A stretch of DNA of 48,704 nt from Tolypothrix campylonemoides VB511288 (GCA_000828075.3 JXCB02000001.1:1417939-1466642); one strand, 5' to 3'; shown: positions 16,819-26,677, counted from the stretch's first letter. Notes: generated by a model from the sequence alone, not told the origin. Translations and numbers: made by a program.

Positions 16819-17952
16819 ATGGCAAAACGTATTCTCCATGTAGTGGGCGCGATGAATCGGGGTGGTATTGAAACTTGGTTGATGCACATCCTGCGCCATA
16901 TTGACTGCGATCGCTTCCACATAGATTTCTTGGTTCATTCTGCCCAGCCTGGTGCTTACGACAGCGAGATTTGCGCCCTTGGGAGCAAAGTTATTGCCTG
17001 CCTTCATCCATCACGACCCTGGTTGTATGCTCAAAACTTCAGACGCATATTACGCGAGTACGGTCCCTATGACATTGTTCACAGTCATGTTCATCACTTC
17101 AGCGGTTACATTCTCCGCCTAGCAGAAAAAGCTGGTGTACCTGTCCGCATCGCCCACAGTCATACCAATTCCTCTCTAGTAGAGGCGAAAGCGGGATGGC
17201 ATCGCCGTTTGTATCTGGCAGCGATGAAAGCTTTAATCGCCCGCCATGCAACTATTGGTTTAGGGTGCAGTCATGTTGCCAACGCAGACTTATTCGGTCG
17301 AGACTGGAAAACCGATCCCCATTGGCAGCTGCTTTACTGCGGCATTGATATGACTCCGTTCCGAGAATCTATTGATGCCACTAACGTGCGGGCTGAATTT
17401 GCCATCCCTGCTCATGCATTTGTCATTGGGCACGTTGGTCGTTTTCAAGAACTAAAGAACCATCAATTTCTCCTAGAAATTTTTGCGGAGGTTGTTAAAC
17501 GAGAACCGCAAGCTTATCTGTTACTGATAGGTGAAGGTTTCTTGCAACCAAATATCGAGCGGCAAGCTTGTGAAATGGGACTGCGGGAGCGAATCATCTT
17601 TGCAGGCAGCCGATCTGATGTTCCGAAACTGATGATGGGTGCAATGGATGTGTTCGTCTTGCCGTCACTAACTGAAGGATTACCAATGGTAGGCATAGAA
17701 GCTCAAGCTGGTGGTTTACCTTTGATTTTGTCCGATGTGATTACAGAAGAAGTCAATAAGATCCAGCCTCTATTCCAACAAATTAGCTTATCACAACCAG
17801 CTGACCTATGGGCTGATGCAGTTTTGGCAGCACGAAATGTCAGAAAAAACCTTACTCAAAAAGACTGTTTAGCAGTCTTAGAAAATAGCGAGTTTAATAT
17901 TGCCTACGGTGTTAAAGCACTGACAGAAATTTATGCTAATGAATACTGCTAA
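16819..17952 (+). CDS. GT4 glycosyltransferase (EpsF/CapH-like)
   Basis: This is a 377-residue GT-B glycosyltransferase. The N-terminal domain begins RILHVVGAMNRGGIETWLM, with the glycine-rich loop and GGIE motif of the EpsF/CapH group, and contains DIVHSHVHHFSG. The C-terminal donor-binding domain starts near residue 200 (VIGHVGRFQELKNHQFLLE) and carries the EX7E motif in LTEGLPMVGIEAQAGG. There is no membrane segment, so it is a peripheral cytoplasmic enzyme adding one sugar to the lipid-linked oligosaccharide. Its 3' end overlaps the start of the polymerase gene, implying co-translation. Donor and acceptor sugars are unknown. Confidence 0.88.
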   Translation: MAKRILHVVGAMNRGGIETWLMHILRHIDCDRFHIDFLVHSAQPGAYDSEICALGSKVIACLHPSRPWLYAQNFRRILREYGPYDIVHSHVHHFSGYILRLAEKAGVPVRIAHSHTNSSLVEAKAGWHRRLYLAAMKALIARHATIGLGCSHVANADLFGRDWKTDPHWQLLYCGIDMTPFRESIDATNVRAEFAIPAHAFVIGHVGRFQELKNHQFLLEIFAEVVKREPQAYLLLIGEGFLQPNIERQACEMGLRERIIFAGSRSDVPKLMMGAMDVFVLPSLTEGLPMVGIEAQAGGLPLILSDVITEEVNKIQPLFQQISLSQPADLWADAVLAARNVRKNLTQKDCLAVLENSEFNIAYGVKALTEIYANEYC

Positions 17953-19444
17953 GTCTGCAAACAATAATAAATTTAATCCAGGAAAGATCGTCATCTGGCT
18001 ACAATGCTCTATCCTAATAGCTTTGGTTTTTTTTCGTTTACTAAATGAACAATTTGAATCCCAAGCAGAATCACTAGTTTATCCTTTCTGTTGTTTATTG
18101 TGTGGGCTGACTGTTTGGTCATTCTGGTCATGGTATATCCTGACAAAAAGCTTATTCAATCCTTACCTTCTGTTTTTCCTGTCAGCATTTTTATTTAATG
18201 GTGGGCAAGCACTGTTAGAGGTTTTTCACCTAAATGAAAATGGCATTTTAGGTGATTGGGGTTCGTCAGTTGGGCTATTATCTGATTTGTCATCAGCAGG
18301 TATCCTCAATGCACTTTTCTTGGTAATTCTTGGATTGGTATCCTTGCACTTAGGAGCATTGCTGAGTTTAGAAACAGTAAAAGAAAACAATTCCCTCTGT
18401 AGCTTTGACAAACAAGCATTTATTTCCAGAAGTAAAAATAGCTATGTGATTGGAAGGCGCTTGCTTTGGATATCTTTATTACCTGCTATTGTTACTTTGC
18501 AAAAAACTATTTCGATTGTGATATCTTCTGGTTATACTTCGCTTTACGCATCAGAAAACTTTTTTAGTGCCACAAGTGTGAATGCTGCGCCTGATATTTT
18601 AGCCGCCTTTCTTGTACCTGCATCCCTCTTTCTAGTAGCAGGTAGTAAGGAGAAACCGAAAGGAAGATTAATATCCGCAACTATTATCTTGCTCTACGCA
18701 ATAACTCGCTTTTTCTTGGGTCAAAGAAATCAAGCTGCAATGGCATTAATTGCATTTGCATGGATCTGGCATCAATTGATTCGCCCACTTCCTCAAACTT
18801 TATTGCTTGGTACAGGTTCGCTGATGGTATTTGTGGTTTTTCCTTTGATTGGGGCTGCTAGAGAAGCTGTTGGTAATGAACGTTTATCTATCAATTCTCT
18901 GCTAGAAACTTTTTCATCTATAAATAATCCTGGTATTGCCGCCATATCAGAGATGGGAGGTTCTGTCCTTACAGTTTTTTACACTCTCCAATTAGTTCCT
19001 AATGACAGAGATTTTCAAATGGGAGCTGACTATCTTTATGCTTTATTCACCCTTGTACCCAATGTTTTCGGAAAACTCCATCCCAGCGTTGCTCGCGGTC
19101 TTCCTAGTAACTGGTTAACTGAGCAAGTCAGCCCATATTTCGCCGCTAGTGGTGGTAGCTACGGGTTCTCTTTTATTGCAGAAGCTTATCTCAACTTTGG
19201 TTGGGTAGGTGCACCAATTGCCTTGGCTTTGATTGGTTTTATGTTCGCAAAGTTTACCCTATGGGCAATTAGATCTAACGATCCGGCAAAAATGGCGTCC
19301 GTTGCTAGCTTTCTTTCATTTTTTCTCTTCTATGCCCGTGCTGAATCTTCTATAATCGTCCGTTCCTTAGTATGGTACTCACTGCTTCCCTACCTTGGTG
19401 TGTGTTTACTAAACCGTTCATCGTCTAAAAAGCTAGCAAGATAA
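17933..19444 (+). CDS. O-antigen/oligosaccharide repeat-unit polymerase (Wzy-like)
   Basis: This is a 503-residue, very hydrophobic membrane protein with roughly 11-12 transmembrane segments and a large periplasmic loop in the second half (about residues 340-410), the arrangement of Wzy-type polymerases. FFLGQRNQAAMALIAF near residue 260 and the GSYGFSFIAEAYLNFGW motif resemble the family. It should polymerise the flipped repeat units. The start at 17933 overlaps the preceding glycosyltransferase by 20 bases; the ATG at 17939 is an equally plausible start. With flippase and Wzc in the same cluster, this defines a Wzx/Wzy-dependent pathway. Confidence 0.82.
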   Translation: MLMNTAKSANNNKFNPGKIVIWLQCSILIALVFFRLLNEQFESQAESLVYPFCCLLCGLTVWSFWSWYILTKSLFNPYLLFFLSAFLFNGGQALLEVFHLNENGILGDWGSSVGLLSDLSSAGILNALFLVILGLVSLHLGALLSLETVKENNSLCSFDKQAFISRSKNSYVIGRRLLWISLLPAIVTLQKTISIVISSGYTSLYASENFFSATSVNAAPDILAAFLVPASLFLVAGSKEKPKGRLISATIILLYAITRFFLGQRNQAAMALIAFAWIWHQLIRPLPQTLLLGTGSLMVFVVFPLIGAAREAVGNERLSINSLLETFSSINNPGIAAISEMGGSVLTVFYTLQLVPNDRDFQMGADYLYALFTLVPNVFGKLHPSVARGLPSNWLTEQVSPYFAASGGSYGFSFIAEAYLNFGWVGAPIALALIGFMFAKFTLWAIRSNDPAKMASVASFLSFFLFYARAESSIIVRSLVWYSLLPYLGVCLLNRSSSKKLAR

Positions 19445-19511
19445 AGCTTGATTATTTGCTAAGAATTAGCCGCTTACTTCTAATGTCAATCATCAAAATG
19501 GAGAAACTACT

Positions 19512-21179
19512 ATGAAACGCAAAATATCAAATATTTTAATAAAAATAACATTCTTGACAACTCCATCTTTATTCACTATAGTAATTTTATATTCCCAATG
19601 TCTGGCTACTTTTATTACTCAACAACCATACCAGGCAGGAAGTACTCAGCATCCACAAGAATTACCAGAATTAAAAAATTCTGAAATTCAAGTATCTCAG
19701 CAGGTTGCTCAGTCGAGGAAGGTTGTTTCTGTCAAGCGCTTTGGAGCAGTTGGCAACGGCGTAGCAGATGATACAAAAGCTATTCAAGCAGCAATTGATG
19801 CTACTTCTAAGGCTGGAGGAGGAATTGTATTTTTTCCCCGTGGCACTTACAAAGTCAGTATTAATCGTTCTAAATCACACGCGATTACAATTCGTGGCAT
19901 TACGCTCCAAGGTTCTGGAAACAAAGAAAGTATTATTAAGCTAGCTGCTAAACAAGGTAACTACGATTCAATACTAGCTGGAGAAAAGCCAAACTCGGAT
20001 TTGTCCGACTTTGCTATGTATGACCTTGCCATTGATGGTAATGGTACACAAAATCCAGTTTTGGCAAAATCGGATATTACAGCAAAAAGCATGCGATATT
20101 CTGTTCGCGTTTATGTAGGTTCAAGAATCAATATAGAACGCTGTAGATTTCTAAATCAAAATAATGTAAATGTCATTACTGTGAATGGAAGTGATACTCC
20201 GTTTCACGTATCAGTATCAAATGTGGCAATTAAAAATAATATTTTTGAATTGATTGGTGGAGGCAAGATAGACTACGATCATTCAACGATTTACACTCAT
20301 GGGAAACATATTGAGATAATAAATAATTATTTCTCCTCCAGACATGGAGCAGGTACAAATGTGGCAAGAACTGCAATTGAAATACATGGAGATGAACATC
20401 TTGTCAAAAATAATGTAATTACTGGCTTTACTAACGGTATAAATGTTACGGGTTATGCTAGTAGTTCAAATAATCAAATTGTAACTAATAACGTAATCAA
20501 GGAAGCATATTCAGGTATTACTATATGGTCATATTTTAGTTATGGTAATACTACCAATCCTGCCCTCAGTAATTGCACGATCGCCAATAATAAAATTAGC
20601 CTGAATATTGATGATTGGCGTAAGCTATGGGGTAATTCTCCTAGCGCAGGTATTGCCCTAGAGGCGAACTCAGATGCCCCGATAAAAAATTTGAATATTG
20701 TTAATAACGAAATTTCTTTTACCAAATTCTCAGGAAGAGGCCATGTAACTGATAATCTTGCTAATGGTATCCAGATGTGGAGAAATGCCGCTCGCAATGT
20801 AGTCAGTGAAAATATTCGTATTTCTGGTAACAAAATAAGAAATTCTCTAGCTGCAGGCATTTATATATTTATGCCGCTCAAAGCAAGCGAAATATCGCAG
20901 AACACCATTTTAAATCCAGGTAAAAGTAACGGTAAGTTTGATGATGGCTACCGAGCAGCAATGATAGTGGCAGGAAATTTTGATAATGTGAAAATTACCC
21001 AAAATTTGCTAGTTGACGAGCAAAAGATTAATACAGTCAAGGGTGGTATTATTTCATTTGCTAATTGCCAAGATAAATGTGAAGTATCTGGAAATAAATT
21101 AAAAATAACTAGTGGTGTTGATTTTCCAATATTTCGTGCACTATCTGGTATAAATAAAGAATTTGTTGTCTTGGATTAG
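19512..21179 (+). CDS. Secreted right-handed beta-helix protein (pectate-lyase-3 type)
   Basis: This is a 555-residue protein. The N-terminus has a basic start (KRKISNILIKI) followed by a hydrophobic segment to about residue 35, a probable signal peptide or anchor. From about residue 72 the Pectate_lyase_3 opening is clear: VKRFGAVGNGVADDTKAIQA. It continues into GGGIVFFPRGTYKV and then many short strands rich in Asn (NNVITGFTNGINV, IANNKISLNI), the asparagine ladders of parallel beta-helices. It may be an exopolysaccharide lyase, hydrolase or epimerase acting during export. The gene is AT-rich relative to its neighbours. GGAG lies about 9 bases before the ATG. The catalytic activity cannot be assigned. 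Confidence 0.82.
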   Translation: MKRKISNILIKITFLTTPSLFTIVILYSQCLATFITQQPYQAGSTQHPQELPELKNSEIQVSQQVAQSRKVVSVKRFGAVGNGVADDTKAIQAAIDATSKAGGGIVFFPRGTYKVSINRSKSHAITIRGITLQGSGNKESIIKLAAKQGNYDSILAGEKPNSDLSDFAMYDLAIDGNGTQNPVLAKSDITAKSMRYSVRVYVGSRINIERCRFLNQNNVNVITVNGSDTPFHVSVSNVAIKNNIFELIGGGKIDYDHSTIYTHGKHIEIINNYFSSRHGAGTNVARTAIEIHGDEHLVKNNVITGFTNGINVTGYASSSNNQIVTNNVIKEAYSGITIWSYFSYGNTTNPALSNCTIANNKISLNIDDWRKLWGNSPSAGIALEANSDAPIKNLNIVNNEISFTKFSGRGHVTDNLANGIQMWRNAARNVVSENIRISGNKIRNSLAAGIYIFMPLKASEISQNTILNPGKSNGKFDDGYRAAMIVAGNFDNVKITQNLLVDEQKINTVKGGIISFANCQDKCEVSGNKLKITSGVDFPIFRALSGINKEFVVLD

Positions 21180-21236
21180 ATAACAAAATCAATGAGTAAA
21201 AATTAGCTTGTTATAAAGTTTATTCAATCCAGCAAT

Positions 21237-22352
21237 ATGAAAAATCACTCAACAATTCATCTTGGTATTTTATATATAGGACGTAAAGGTGGAATTTGTC
21301 ACTACACTTATGAACTTGTACGTGTTATTTCCAAAATGGCGAAGGTAACCTGCTACCTCTCAGCTAACAATACGCTCTTAGAAGCATGGCGTGAGTTACC
21401 TTGCCATATCAAAACATTTGAAACTTACAATGGGTTAACCTCTCTTTTATGGTCAATGCTTTCTCGTCAAAATGCATTAAGAGTAGCTCGTGAAATTGAC
21501 GTAGATGCACCGGATATTTTGTTAGATACTGGTTCTGGACCTTGGCTAGGGATTATTCAGAGAAATCTATGTTGTTCAACTTTACTAGCAGATGTGATAC
21601 ACGATGTTAAATTTCACCCGGGCAGATGGTTGAACCTGCTACGTGCTTATGAATTCTTATATCCTAAGAAAGCAAATGTTTTTATAGGTATATCGGAATA
21701 TTCCTACAAACAGTTATCAACTCACTTTCGTGGCGCTAAGTGCATCAACTCTCTGCATGGAATCATCCATTCCACTTCTAATACTGATTTTGATAGAATT
21801 GCTAACAATAGAAATAACTTACTTTTTTTTGGCAGGATAGAAAAATATAAAGGGATTGCAATACTGATTGAAGCTTTTCGTATTGCCAAACAAAAGAATC
21901 CACAACTTTCGCTGACTATTGCTGGTGATGGACCATTAGATAGCGAAATAAAAAAACAGATTTTAGAATTAAATATTGAGTTGATAAACAAATGGATTAG
22001 TGATGCTGATTTACAAGAAATTATGACTAGCAAGGGTGTTATGATCCTGCCATATCTATCCGCAACACAATCAGGTGTTGCTGGGGTTGCTTTAGGTAAT
22101 GGATTGCCTGCAATCAGTACGAATGTAGGGGCATTACCAGAGCAGATAATACATAATCGCAATGGGCTGATTGTGCCGCCAGGAGATAGTAATGCTCTTG
22201 CCGAGGCTATGGTTACTATATCCAGTGATTATATGTTGGCATACAAAATGGCGAAGGAGGCTTGTTTAATTGCTGCAACTATGTATTCTTGGGAAAAAAT
22301 AGGCAGTAAACTGCTAACAGATTTAGAAGCATTGGTTAGCAAAACCTCGTGA
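21237..22352 (+). CDS. GT4-like glycosyltransferase with altered EX7E motif
   Basis: This is a 371-residue GT-B protein. The N-terminal domain has LYIGRKGGICHYTYEL. The C-terminal Glycos_transf_1 domain begins near residue 195 (NNLLFFGRIEKYKGIAILIE) and has LTIAGDGPLDSEI. The usual EX7E region reads SATQSGVAGVALGNGLP, so both glutamates are missing. This variant occurs in part of the family and makes a retaining transferase mechanism with a different nucleotide-sugar contact likely. Substrate is unknown. It follows the beta-helix gene by 57 bp and precedes another GT4 gene by 99 bp. Confidence 0.8.
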   Translation: MKNHSTIHLGILYIGRKGGICHYTYELVRVISKMAKVTCYLSANNTLLEAWRELPCHIKTFETYNGLTSLLWSMLSRQNALRVAREIDVDAPDILLDTGSGPWLGIIQRNLCCSTLLADVIHDVKFHPGRWLNLLRAYEFLYPKKANVFIGISEYSYKQLSTHFRGAKCINSLHGIIHSTSNTDFDRIANNRNNLLFFGRIEKYKGIAILIEAFRIAKQKNPQLSLTIAGDGPLDSEIKKQILELNIELINKWISDADLQEIMTSKGVMILPYLSATQSGVAGVALGNGLPAISTNVGALPEQIIHNRNGLIVPPGDSNALAEAMVTISSDYMLAYKMAKEACLIAATMYSWEKIGSKLLTDLEALVSKTS

Positions 22353-22451
22353 TGTTGTAGTTTTTGCGAAAGTAAACTTTGCCAGTAGCCACCCCAATAG
22401 TTGTTGATTCAATTGTACATACAACAGTAGGAATATTAACCAAGTGACATT

Positions 22452-23657
22452 ATGATAAAGGCTTTATTGACCATTGATGCTCCTGTATTTTATCTGGCTC
22501 CCAATGGACGTGTATATACGCAATCAGTAGCAACTTACGATGATTATTGGATCGTACCTCGACAGAATTTTTCCGAGCTGATAGTAGTGACTAGGCTTCG
22601 TAATATTGATCGCCTTGACAGTACATGGCGTCTAGCTGATGGTGAAGGAGTTACATTTCGCTCAGTACCTTTTTATCGTGGACCATTTCAATTCTTACTA
22701 GTGTTTGGGGGAATTCGTAGTGCCTTGAGAGCAGCTCTTGAGGAATGCCACGTTTTGCTTTGCAATGGACCTGGGACTCTCAGCGGAGTAGGGATAAACA
22801 TAGCTAAGCAATTAAACAAGTTGTATGCGCTTGATGTTCTCGCCGATCCCTACGATGTTTTTGCACCTGGTGCAATGAAGCACCCCTTGCGCCCATTGTT
22901 TCGCTGGTGGTTCCCTCGTCAATTGCGAAAGCAATGTGCTGGAGCATGTGCGGCTAACTATGTTACTAAACAAGCTCTACAGCAACGGTATCAGCCTGCA
23001 CCACAGGCATTATCTACAGGCGTTTCTGATGTTCATCTCCCGGATACAGCTATCGTCTGGGCACCCCGTCCAAAACTACAAGAAGCACGCACATTGAATC
23101 TGCTCTTTGTGGGCACCTTAGCTCAACTCTATAAGGCTCCTGACGTCCTGATCGATGCTGTCGCTGTATGTGTACGCCAGGGATTAGACATCAAATTGAC
23201 TATGATTGGGGATGGCAAACACCGTAAAGAACTGGAGGCACAAGTTGCGGCGTTAAACTTAGTTGAGCGCGTTAGTTTTCTGGGTATGTTACCTGCAGGC
23301 GATGCCGTGCGTCATCAGTTAGACCAAGCAGACCTATTCATTTTACCTTCCCACCAAGAAGGTTTGCCCAAAGCAATGGTAGAGGCAATGGGGCGAGCAC
23401 TGCCTGTGATTGGTTCCACCGTAGGTGGCATTCCTGAACTACTACCACCAGAGGATATTGTACCGCCAGGTGATGTGAATGCTCTAGCACGCAAAATTCG
23501 GGAGGTCGTGACCGACCCAGAACGTATGGCGCGGATGTCCGCCCGCAATCTGGAAAAAGCTAGAGAATACAAAGATGAGGTGTTACGAGAGCAACGGATT
23601 GAGTTTTATCGCTATGTACGCAACGTAACAGAAGAATGCTTGAGGCAACAAAAATGA
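22452..23657 (+). CDS. GT4 glycosyltransferase
   Basis: This is a 401-residue GT-B enzyme. The N-terminal domain is of a divergent type (APNGRVYTQSVATYDDYWI) and contains VLLCNGPGTLSGVG. The C-terminal domain starts near residue 215 (LNLLFVGTLAQLYKAPDVLI), with LTMIGDGKHRKELE and a complete EX7E motif in SHQEGLPKAMVEAMGRALP. It overlaps the next glycosyltransferase gene by four bases (ATGA at 23654-23657), a tight translational coupling. It is presumably cytoplasmic and membrane-associated, extending the lipid-linked repeat unit. Confidence 0.86.
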   Translation: MIKALLTIDAPVFYLAPNGRVYTQSVATYDDYWIVPRQNFSELIVVTRLRNIDRLDSTWRLADGEGVTFRSVPFYRGPFQFLLVFGGIRSALRAALEECHVLLCNGPGTLSGVGINIAKQLNKLYALDVLADPYDVFAPGAMKHPLRPLFRWWFPRQLRKQCAGACAANYVTKQALQQRYQPAPQALSTGVSDVHLPDTAIVWAPRPKLQEARTLNLLFVGTLAQLYKAPDVLIDAVAVCVRQGLDIKLTMIGDGKHRKELEAQVAALNLVERVSFLGMLPAGDAVRHQLDQADLFILPSHQEGLPKAMVEAMGRALPVIGSTVGGIPELLPPEDIVPPGDVNALARKIREVVTDPERMARMSARNLEKAREYKDEVLREQRIEFYRYVRNVTEECLRQQK

Positions 23658-24820
23658 ACAAACTGTTAATGGTGGCGACAATTCCAGATACCATTAGGGG
23701 TTTCCTCCTTCCCTTTGCCTCCCACTTTCGTCATCAGGGTTGGCAGGTCGATGCTATGGCTTGTGGAATTTCCACATCACCTGAATGTTTGCAAGCTTTT
23801 GATCGCGTCTGGGAGGTAGAGTGGTCACGCAACCCCTTAGACCCACATAATCTCTTGGTCGCTCCGCACATCATCCAAGCGGCGGTGCAAGAAGGGGAAT
23901 ATGACATAGTTCATGTTCACACGCCGGTAGCGGCTTTTGTTACCCGTTATGCCCTAAGGAATTGCAGACAGCAGGGGAAACCTCAGGTAATCTACACCGC
24001 TCACGGTTTCCACTTCCATCCCAATGGGAAACTATTAAAAAATGCTGTGTTCAAAGCGTTGGAAAAGCTGGCTGGCAGTTGGACGGACTATTTAGTAGTA
24101 ATTAATCATGATGATGAGGAAGCAGCAAAGCACCACAGAATAATTCCACCGGAGCGCCTGCGCTATATGCCAGGAATTGGTGTAGATTTAAAGTATTACA
24201 GCCAGGATAATACATCAAAAGCTGAAGTTGAACAGGTACGCCAGGAACTCAACTTAACACCAACAACGCCACTCTTTTTATCAGTAGGTGAGTTAACTCC
24301 TCGCAAACATCCGCAAGATGTTTTAAAAGCATTTACGTTGTTAAAGCGGTCAGAAGTCTCTTTAGCTTTTGTTGGCAATGGTCCACTGATGGAGCAAATG
24401 CAGCAGTTGGTATCACAACTGGGGATGCAAAATCAAGTCCACTTTTTAGGCATGCGCCGAGATATTCCTACCTTAATGCGTGCGGCGGTGACTACTGTAT
24501 TGGCTTCTGATCAAGAAGGATTACCCAGGTGTGTCATGGAGTCTATGTCTATGCAGACTCCCGTCATTGGCACATCTATTCGCGGGACTCAAGACTTGTT
24601 GGCGGGAGGTTGCGGTCTGCTCGTCAACATGGGAGATACAGAGGCTTTGGCGAAGGCGATGGCATGGATGCTAGATAATCCGCAAGCTGCCAAAATCATG
24701 GCTGAGCGTGCATATCAACGAATCGCTGACTATGAATTATCCCGGATTGTACAGCAACACGAGGCTTTATATGCCGAGGCTATGCCCCGCAAAGAGCTTG
24801 TCAATGCTTCTGGGTACTGA
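23654..24820 (+). CDS. GT4 glycosyltransferase (CapM/EpsD-like)
   Basis: This is a 388-residue GT-B enzyme. I start it at the ATG at 23654, whose ATGA overlaps the upstream stop; the frame can be extended to a TTG-type start at 23636 but without benefit. The N-terminal domain carries VHVHTPVAAFVTRYALR and VIYTAHGFHFHPNG, typical of the CapM/EpsD/PglA group that acts early on the undecaprenyl-linked acceptor. The C-terminal domain has LFLSVGELTPRKHPQDVLK, FVGNGPLMEQM and EX7E in DQEGLPRCVMESMSMQTP. It is followed by the initiating sugar transferase gene, consistent with it adding the second sugar. Confidence 0.88.
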   Translation: MNKLLMVATIPDTIRGFLLPFASHFRHQGWQVDAMACGISTSPECLQAFDRVWEVEWSRNPLDPHNLLVAPHIIQAAVQEGEYDIVHVHTPVAAFVTRYALRNCRQQGKPQVIYTAHGFHFHPNGKLLKNAVFKALEKLAGSWTDYLVVINHDDEEAAKHHRIIPPERLRYMPGIGVDLKYYSQDNTSKAEVEQVRQELNLTPTTPLFLSVGELTPRKHPQDVLKAFTLLKRSEVSLAFVGNGPLMEQMQQLVSQLGMQNQVHFLGMRRDIPTLMRAAVTTVLASDQEGLPRCVMESMSMQTPVIGTSIRGTQDLLAGGCGLLVNMGDTEALAKAMAWMLDNPQAAKIMAERAYQRIADYELSRIVQQHEALYAEAMPRKELVNASGY

Positions 24821-24873
24821 CAAACTCAACACCTAACCTTTTTTCGATTGATTCGATTGATTAGAGTTTAAGG

Positions 24874-25575
24874 ATGTATTTATCTATGAATGCTAAACAT
24901 TTCCAAGCTGAACGTGTGACAACTTATAACCAATTCATCAAGCCTGTATGCGATAAAGTTGTCGCAGCGATCGCCTTATTGCTTCTGACACCCGTAATGC
25001 TGATAGTTGCGATCGCCATTTACAGAAACATGGGGCGTCCTATTTTCTTCTGCCAGCCCCGCCCGGGTAAAAATGGTCATATTTTCACTTTCTATAAATT
25101 TCGGAGCATGAGCAATGAAACAGACAGAGAAGGGAAGTTATTACCTGATGAACGACGCTTGACACTTCTGGGTAAATTTCTCCGCAAAACCAGCTTGGAT
25201 GAACTTCCTCAACTTCTAAATGTCCTCAAAGGGGATATGAGTTTTGTGGGTCCGCGTCCACTCCTTGTGGAATATCTGCATTACTACACCTCAGAACAAG
25301 CTCGTCGCCATGCAGTTAAACCAGGAATTACAGGTTGGGCTCAAGTGAACGGTCGTAACGAGCTTTCCTGGCTAGATAAATGTACTTTGGATGTATGGTA
25401 CGTTAATCATCATTCGCTTTGGCTAGATTTGAAAATCTTAGCGATGACGTTCTGGAAAGTTCTTAAGCAAGAGAATATAGGACCTTCTGATGGTCCTGAA
25501 GCTTCAAAGCTGCAAATTGCAGCTATCAAGAAAGCAAAGCAATTATCCTCAGTTAATGCTACGAGTATAAATTGA
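24874..25575 (+). CDS. Initiating phosphosugar transferase (PglC/WcaJ-type, short form)
   Basis: This 233-residue enzyme is from the bacterial sugar transferase family in its short, single re-entrant-membrane-helix form (PglC-like) rather than the long WcaJ form. The hydrophobic segment at about residues 28-50 (VVAAIALLLLTPVMLIVAI) is followed by GRPIFFCQPRPGKNG, FTFYKFRSM, the catalytic pair region RKTSLDELPQLLNVLKGDMS, FVGPRPLL and GITGWAQVNGRN. It transfers a phosphosugar from a UDP-sugar to undecaprenyl phosphate and so starts the repeat unit. With PglF-like and PglE-like enzymes in the same cluster, the first sugar may be a 4-amino-4,6-dideoxy-HexNAc. The ATG at 24886 is an alternative start with AAGGA better spaced. 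Confidence 0.9.
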   Translation: MYLSMNAKHFQAERVTTYNQFIKPVCDKVVAAIALLLLTPVMLIVAIAIYRNMGRPIFFCQPRPGKNGHIFTFYKFRSMSNETDREGKLLPDERRLTLLGKFLRKTSLDELPQLLNVLKGDMSFVGPRPLLVEYLHYYTSEQARRHAVKPGITGWAQVNGRNELSWLDKCTLDVWYVNHHSLWLDLKILAMTFWKVLKQENIGPSDGPEASKLQIAAIKKAKQLSSVNATSIN

Positions 25576-25639
25576 TTGCCGCATTGAAATAAGCCTAGGG
25601 TATTGAGCTGTACATCTCTATTAATGGAGTTATGTTGAT

Positions 25640-26677
25640 ATGAAACCAGTAACTGTGGTTGTAACAGGAGTAGGGGCACCTGTTGGAGTCGGCATTATTA
25701 AATCTTTGCGGGCTTCTAATATGCCGCTAAAGATTATAGGAGTTGATTCTGAGCCACTTGCCCAGGGCTTATTTCGTGTGGATCAAGCACACTTAATTCC
25801 CTCTGCCCGTCAGAATCCGGACGCTTACTTTGAGGCTTTAGTAAAAATCAGCCAGAGCGAAGGAGCAGATATCTTGTTCTCTGGATGGGAAGGGGAATTA
25901 CCCATCCTGGCTGAACGCAAGGCTGAATTTGAAGAGCGTACAGGGACAATTCTGCCCTTTGCCGTTGATCCAACTCTAAAGGCTCTAGATAAATGGTTAA
26001 CAACCAAGGTTCTCAATGCTTTTGGTGTGCCTGTACCTGATACTGTCCTCCCTATAGATCTGGAGGAGTTAGAAGATTTTCGCCGCAACCATGCCTACCC
26101 TTATATCATTAAACCTCGGCGGAGTTCAGGTGGAAAAGGCTTGGTGGTTGTTCATACAGACGAGGAGCTTGCTTTTTTTAGCAACTACATTCCTGACCCT
26201 GTTGTACAGGAGTTGTTGTTGCCGGATAATCAAGAATACACAGTTGGACTATTTATCCAAACTGATGGAAAACCGGGTGGAGCATTAGCACTCAAGCGTA
26301 GTCTTTCAGGTGGACTGAGCTATCGGATGGAAAGCGACCAAAATACTGAGGCGTGTGATATTGCAATACAGGCTGCTAAAGCAATGGGTTTAATTGGTGC
26401 AGCCAATGTCCAAATGCGCTTAACTTCGACTGGGTTTAAAGTTTTTGAGATTAATCCAAGATTCAGTAGTGCAACATGTGTGCGAGCTAATTTTGGATTG
26501 AACGAACCTGAACTCACAATTCGTCACTTTGTTTTAGGAGAAGAGATATCCCCTCCTGAGATCAAGGGAGGAATCTGCTTGCGGTTTTGGGAGGAGATGT
26601 ATTTTCCGCTCTTAGTTAAGAGTACTGCTGAGCAAGGGAAATACCAGTGTCGAGGTCAAATTTTCAGCCAGTTTTAA
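25640..26677 (+). CDS. ATP-grasp domain protein (carbamoyl-phosphate-synthase-like)
   Basis: This 345-residue protein has a pre-ATP-grasp Rossmann-like domain (VVTGVGAPVGVGIIKSL) and an ATP-grasp domain. The latter shows IIKPRRSSGGKGLVVV for the ATP loop, VQELLLPDNQEYTVGLF, and FKVFEINPRFSSAT with the Glu/Asn metal ligands. ATP-grasp enzymes ligate a carboxylate to an amine or thiol through an acyl phosphate. In this cluster it is followed by a FemAB/GNAT-like gene and a HAD phosphatase gene, so it may make an aminoacyl or amide decoration for the polysaccharide. That role is inference. GGAG lies upstream of the ATG. Confidence 0.82.
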   Translation: MKPVTVVVTGVGAPVGVGIIKSLRASNMPLKIIGVDSEPLAQGLFRVDQAHLIPSARQNPDAYFEALVKISQSEGADILFSGWEGELPILAERKAEFEERTGTILPFAVDPTLKALDKWLTTKVLNAFGVPVPDTVLPIDLEELEDFRRNHAYPYIIKPRRSSGGKGLVVVHTDEELAFFSNYIPDPVVQELLLPDNQEYTVGLFIQTDGKPGGALALKRSLSGGLSYRMESDQNTEACDIAIQAAKAMGLIGAANVQMRLTSTGFKVFEINPRFSSATCVRANFGLNEPELTIRHFVLGEEISPPEIKGGICLRFWEEMYFPLLVKSTAEQGKYQCRGQIFSQF

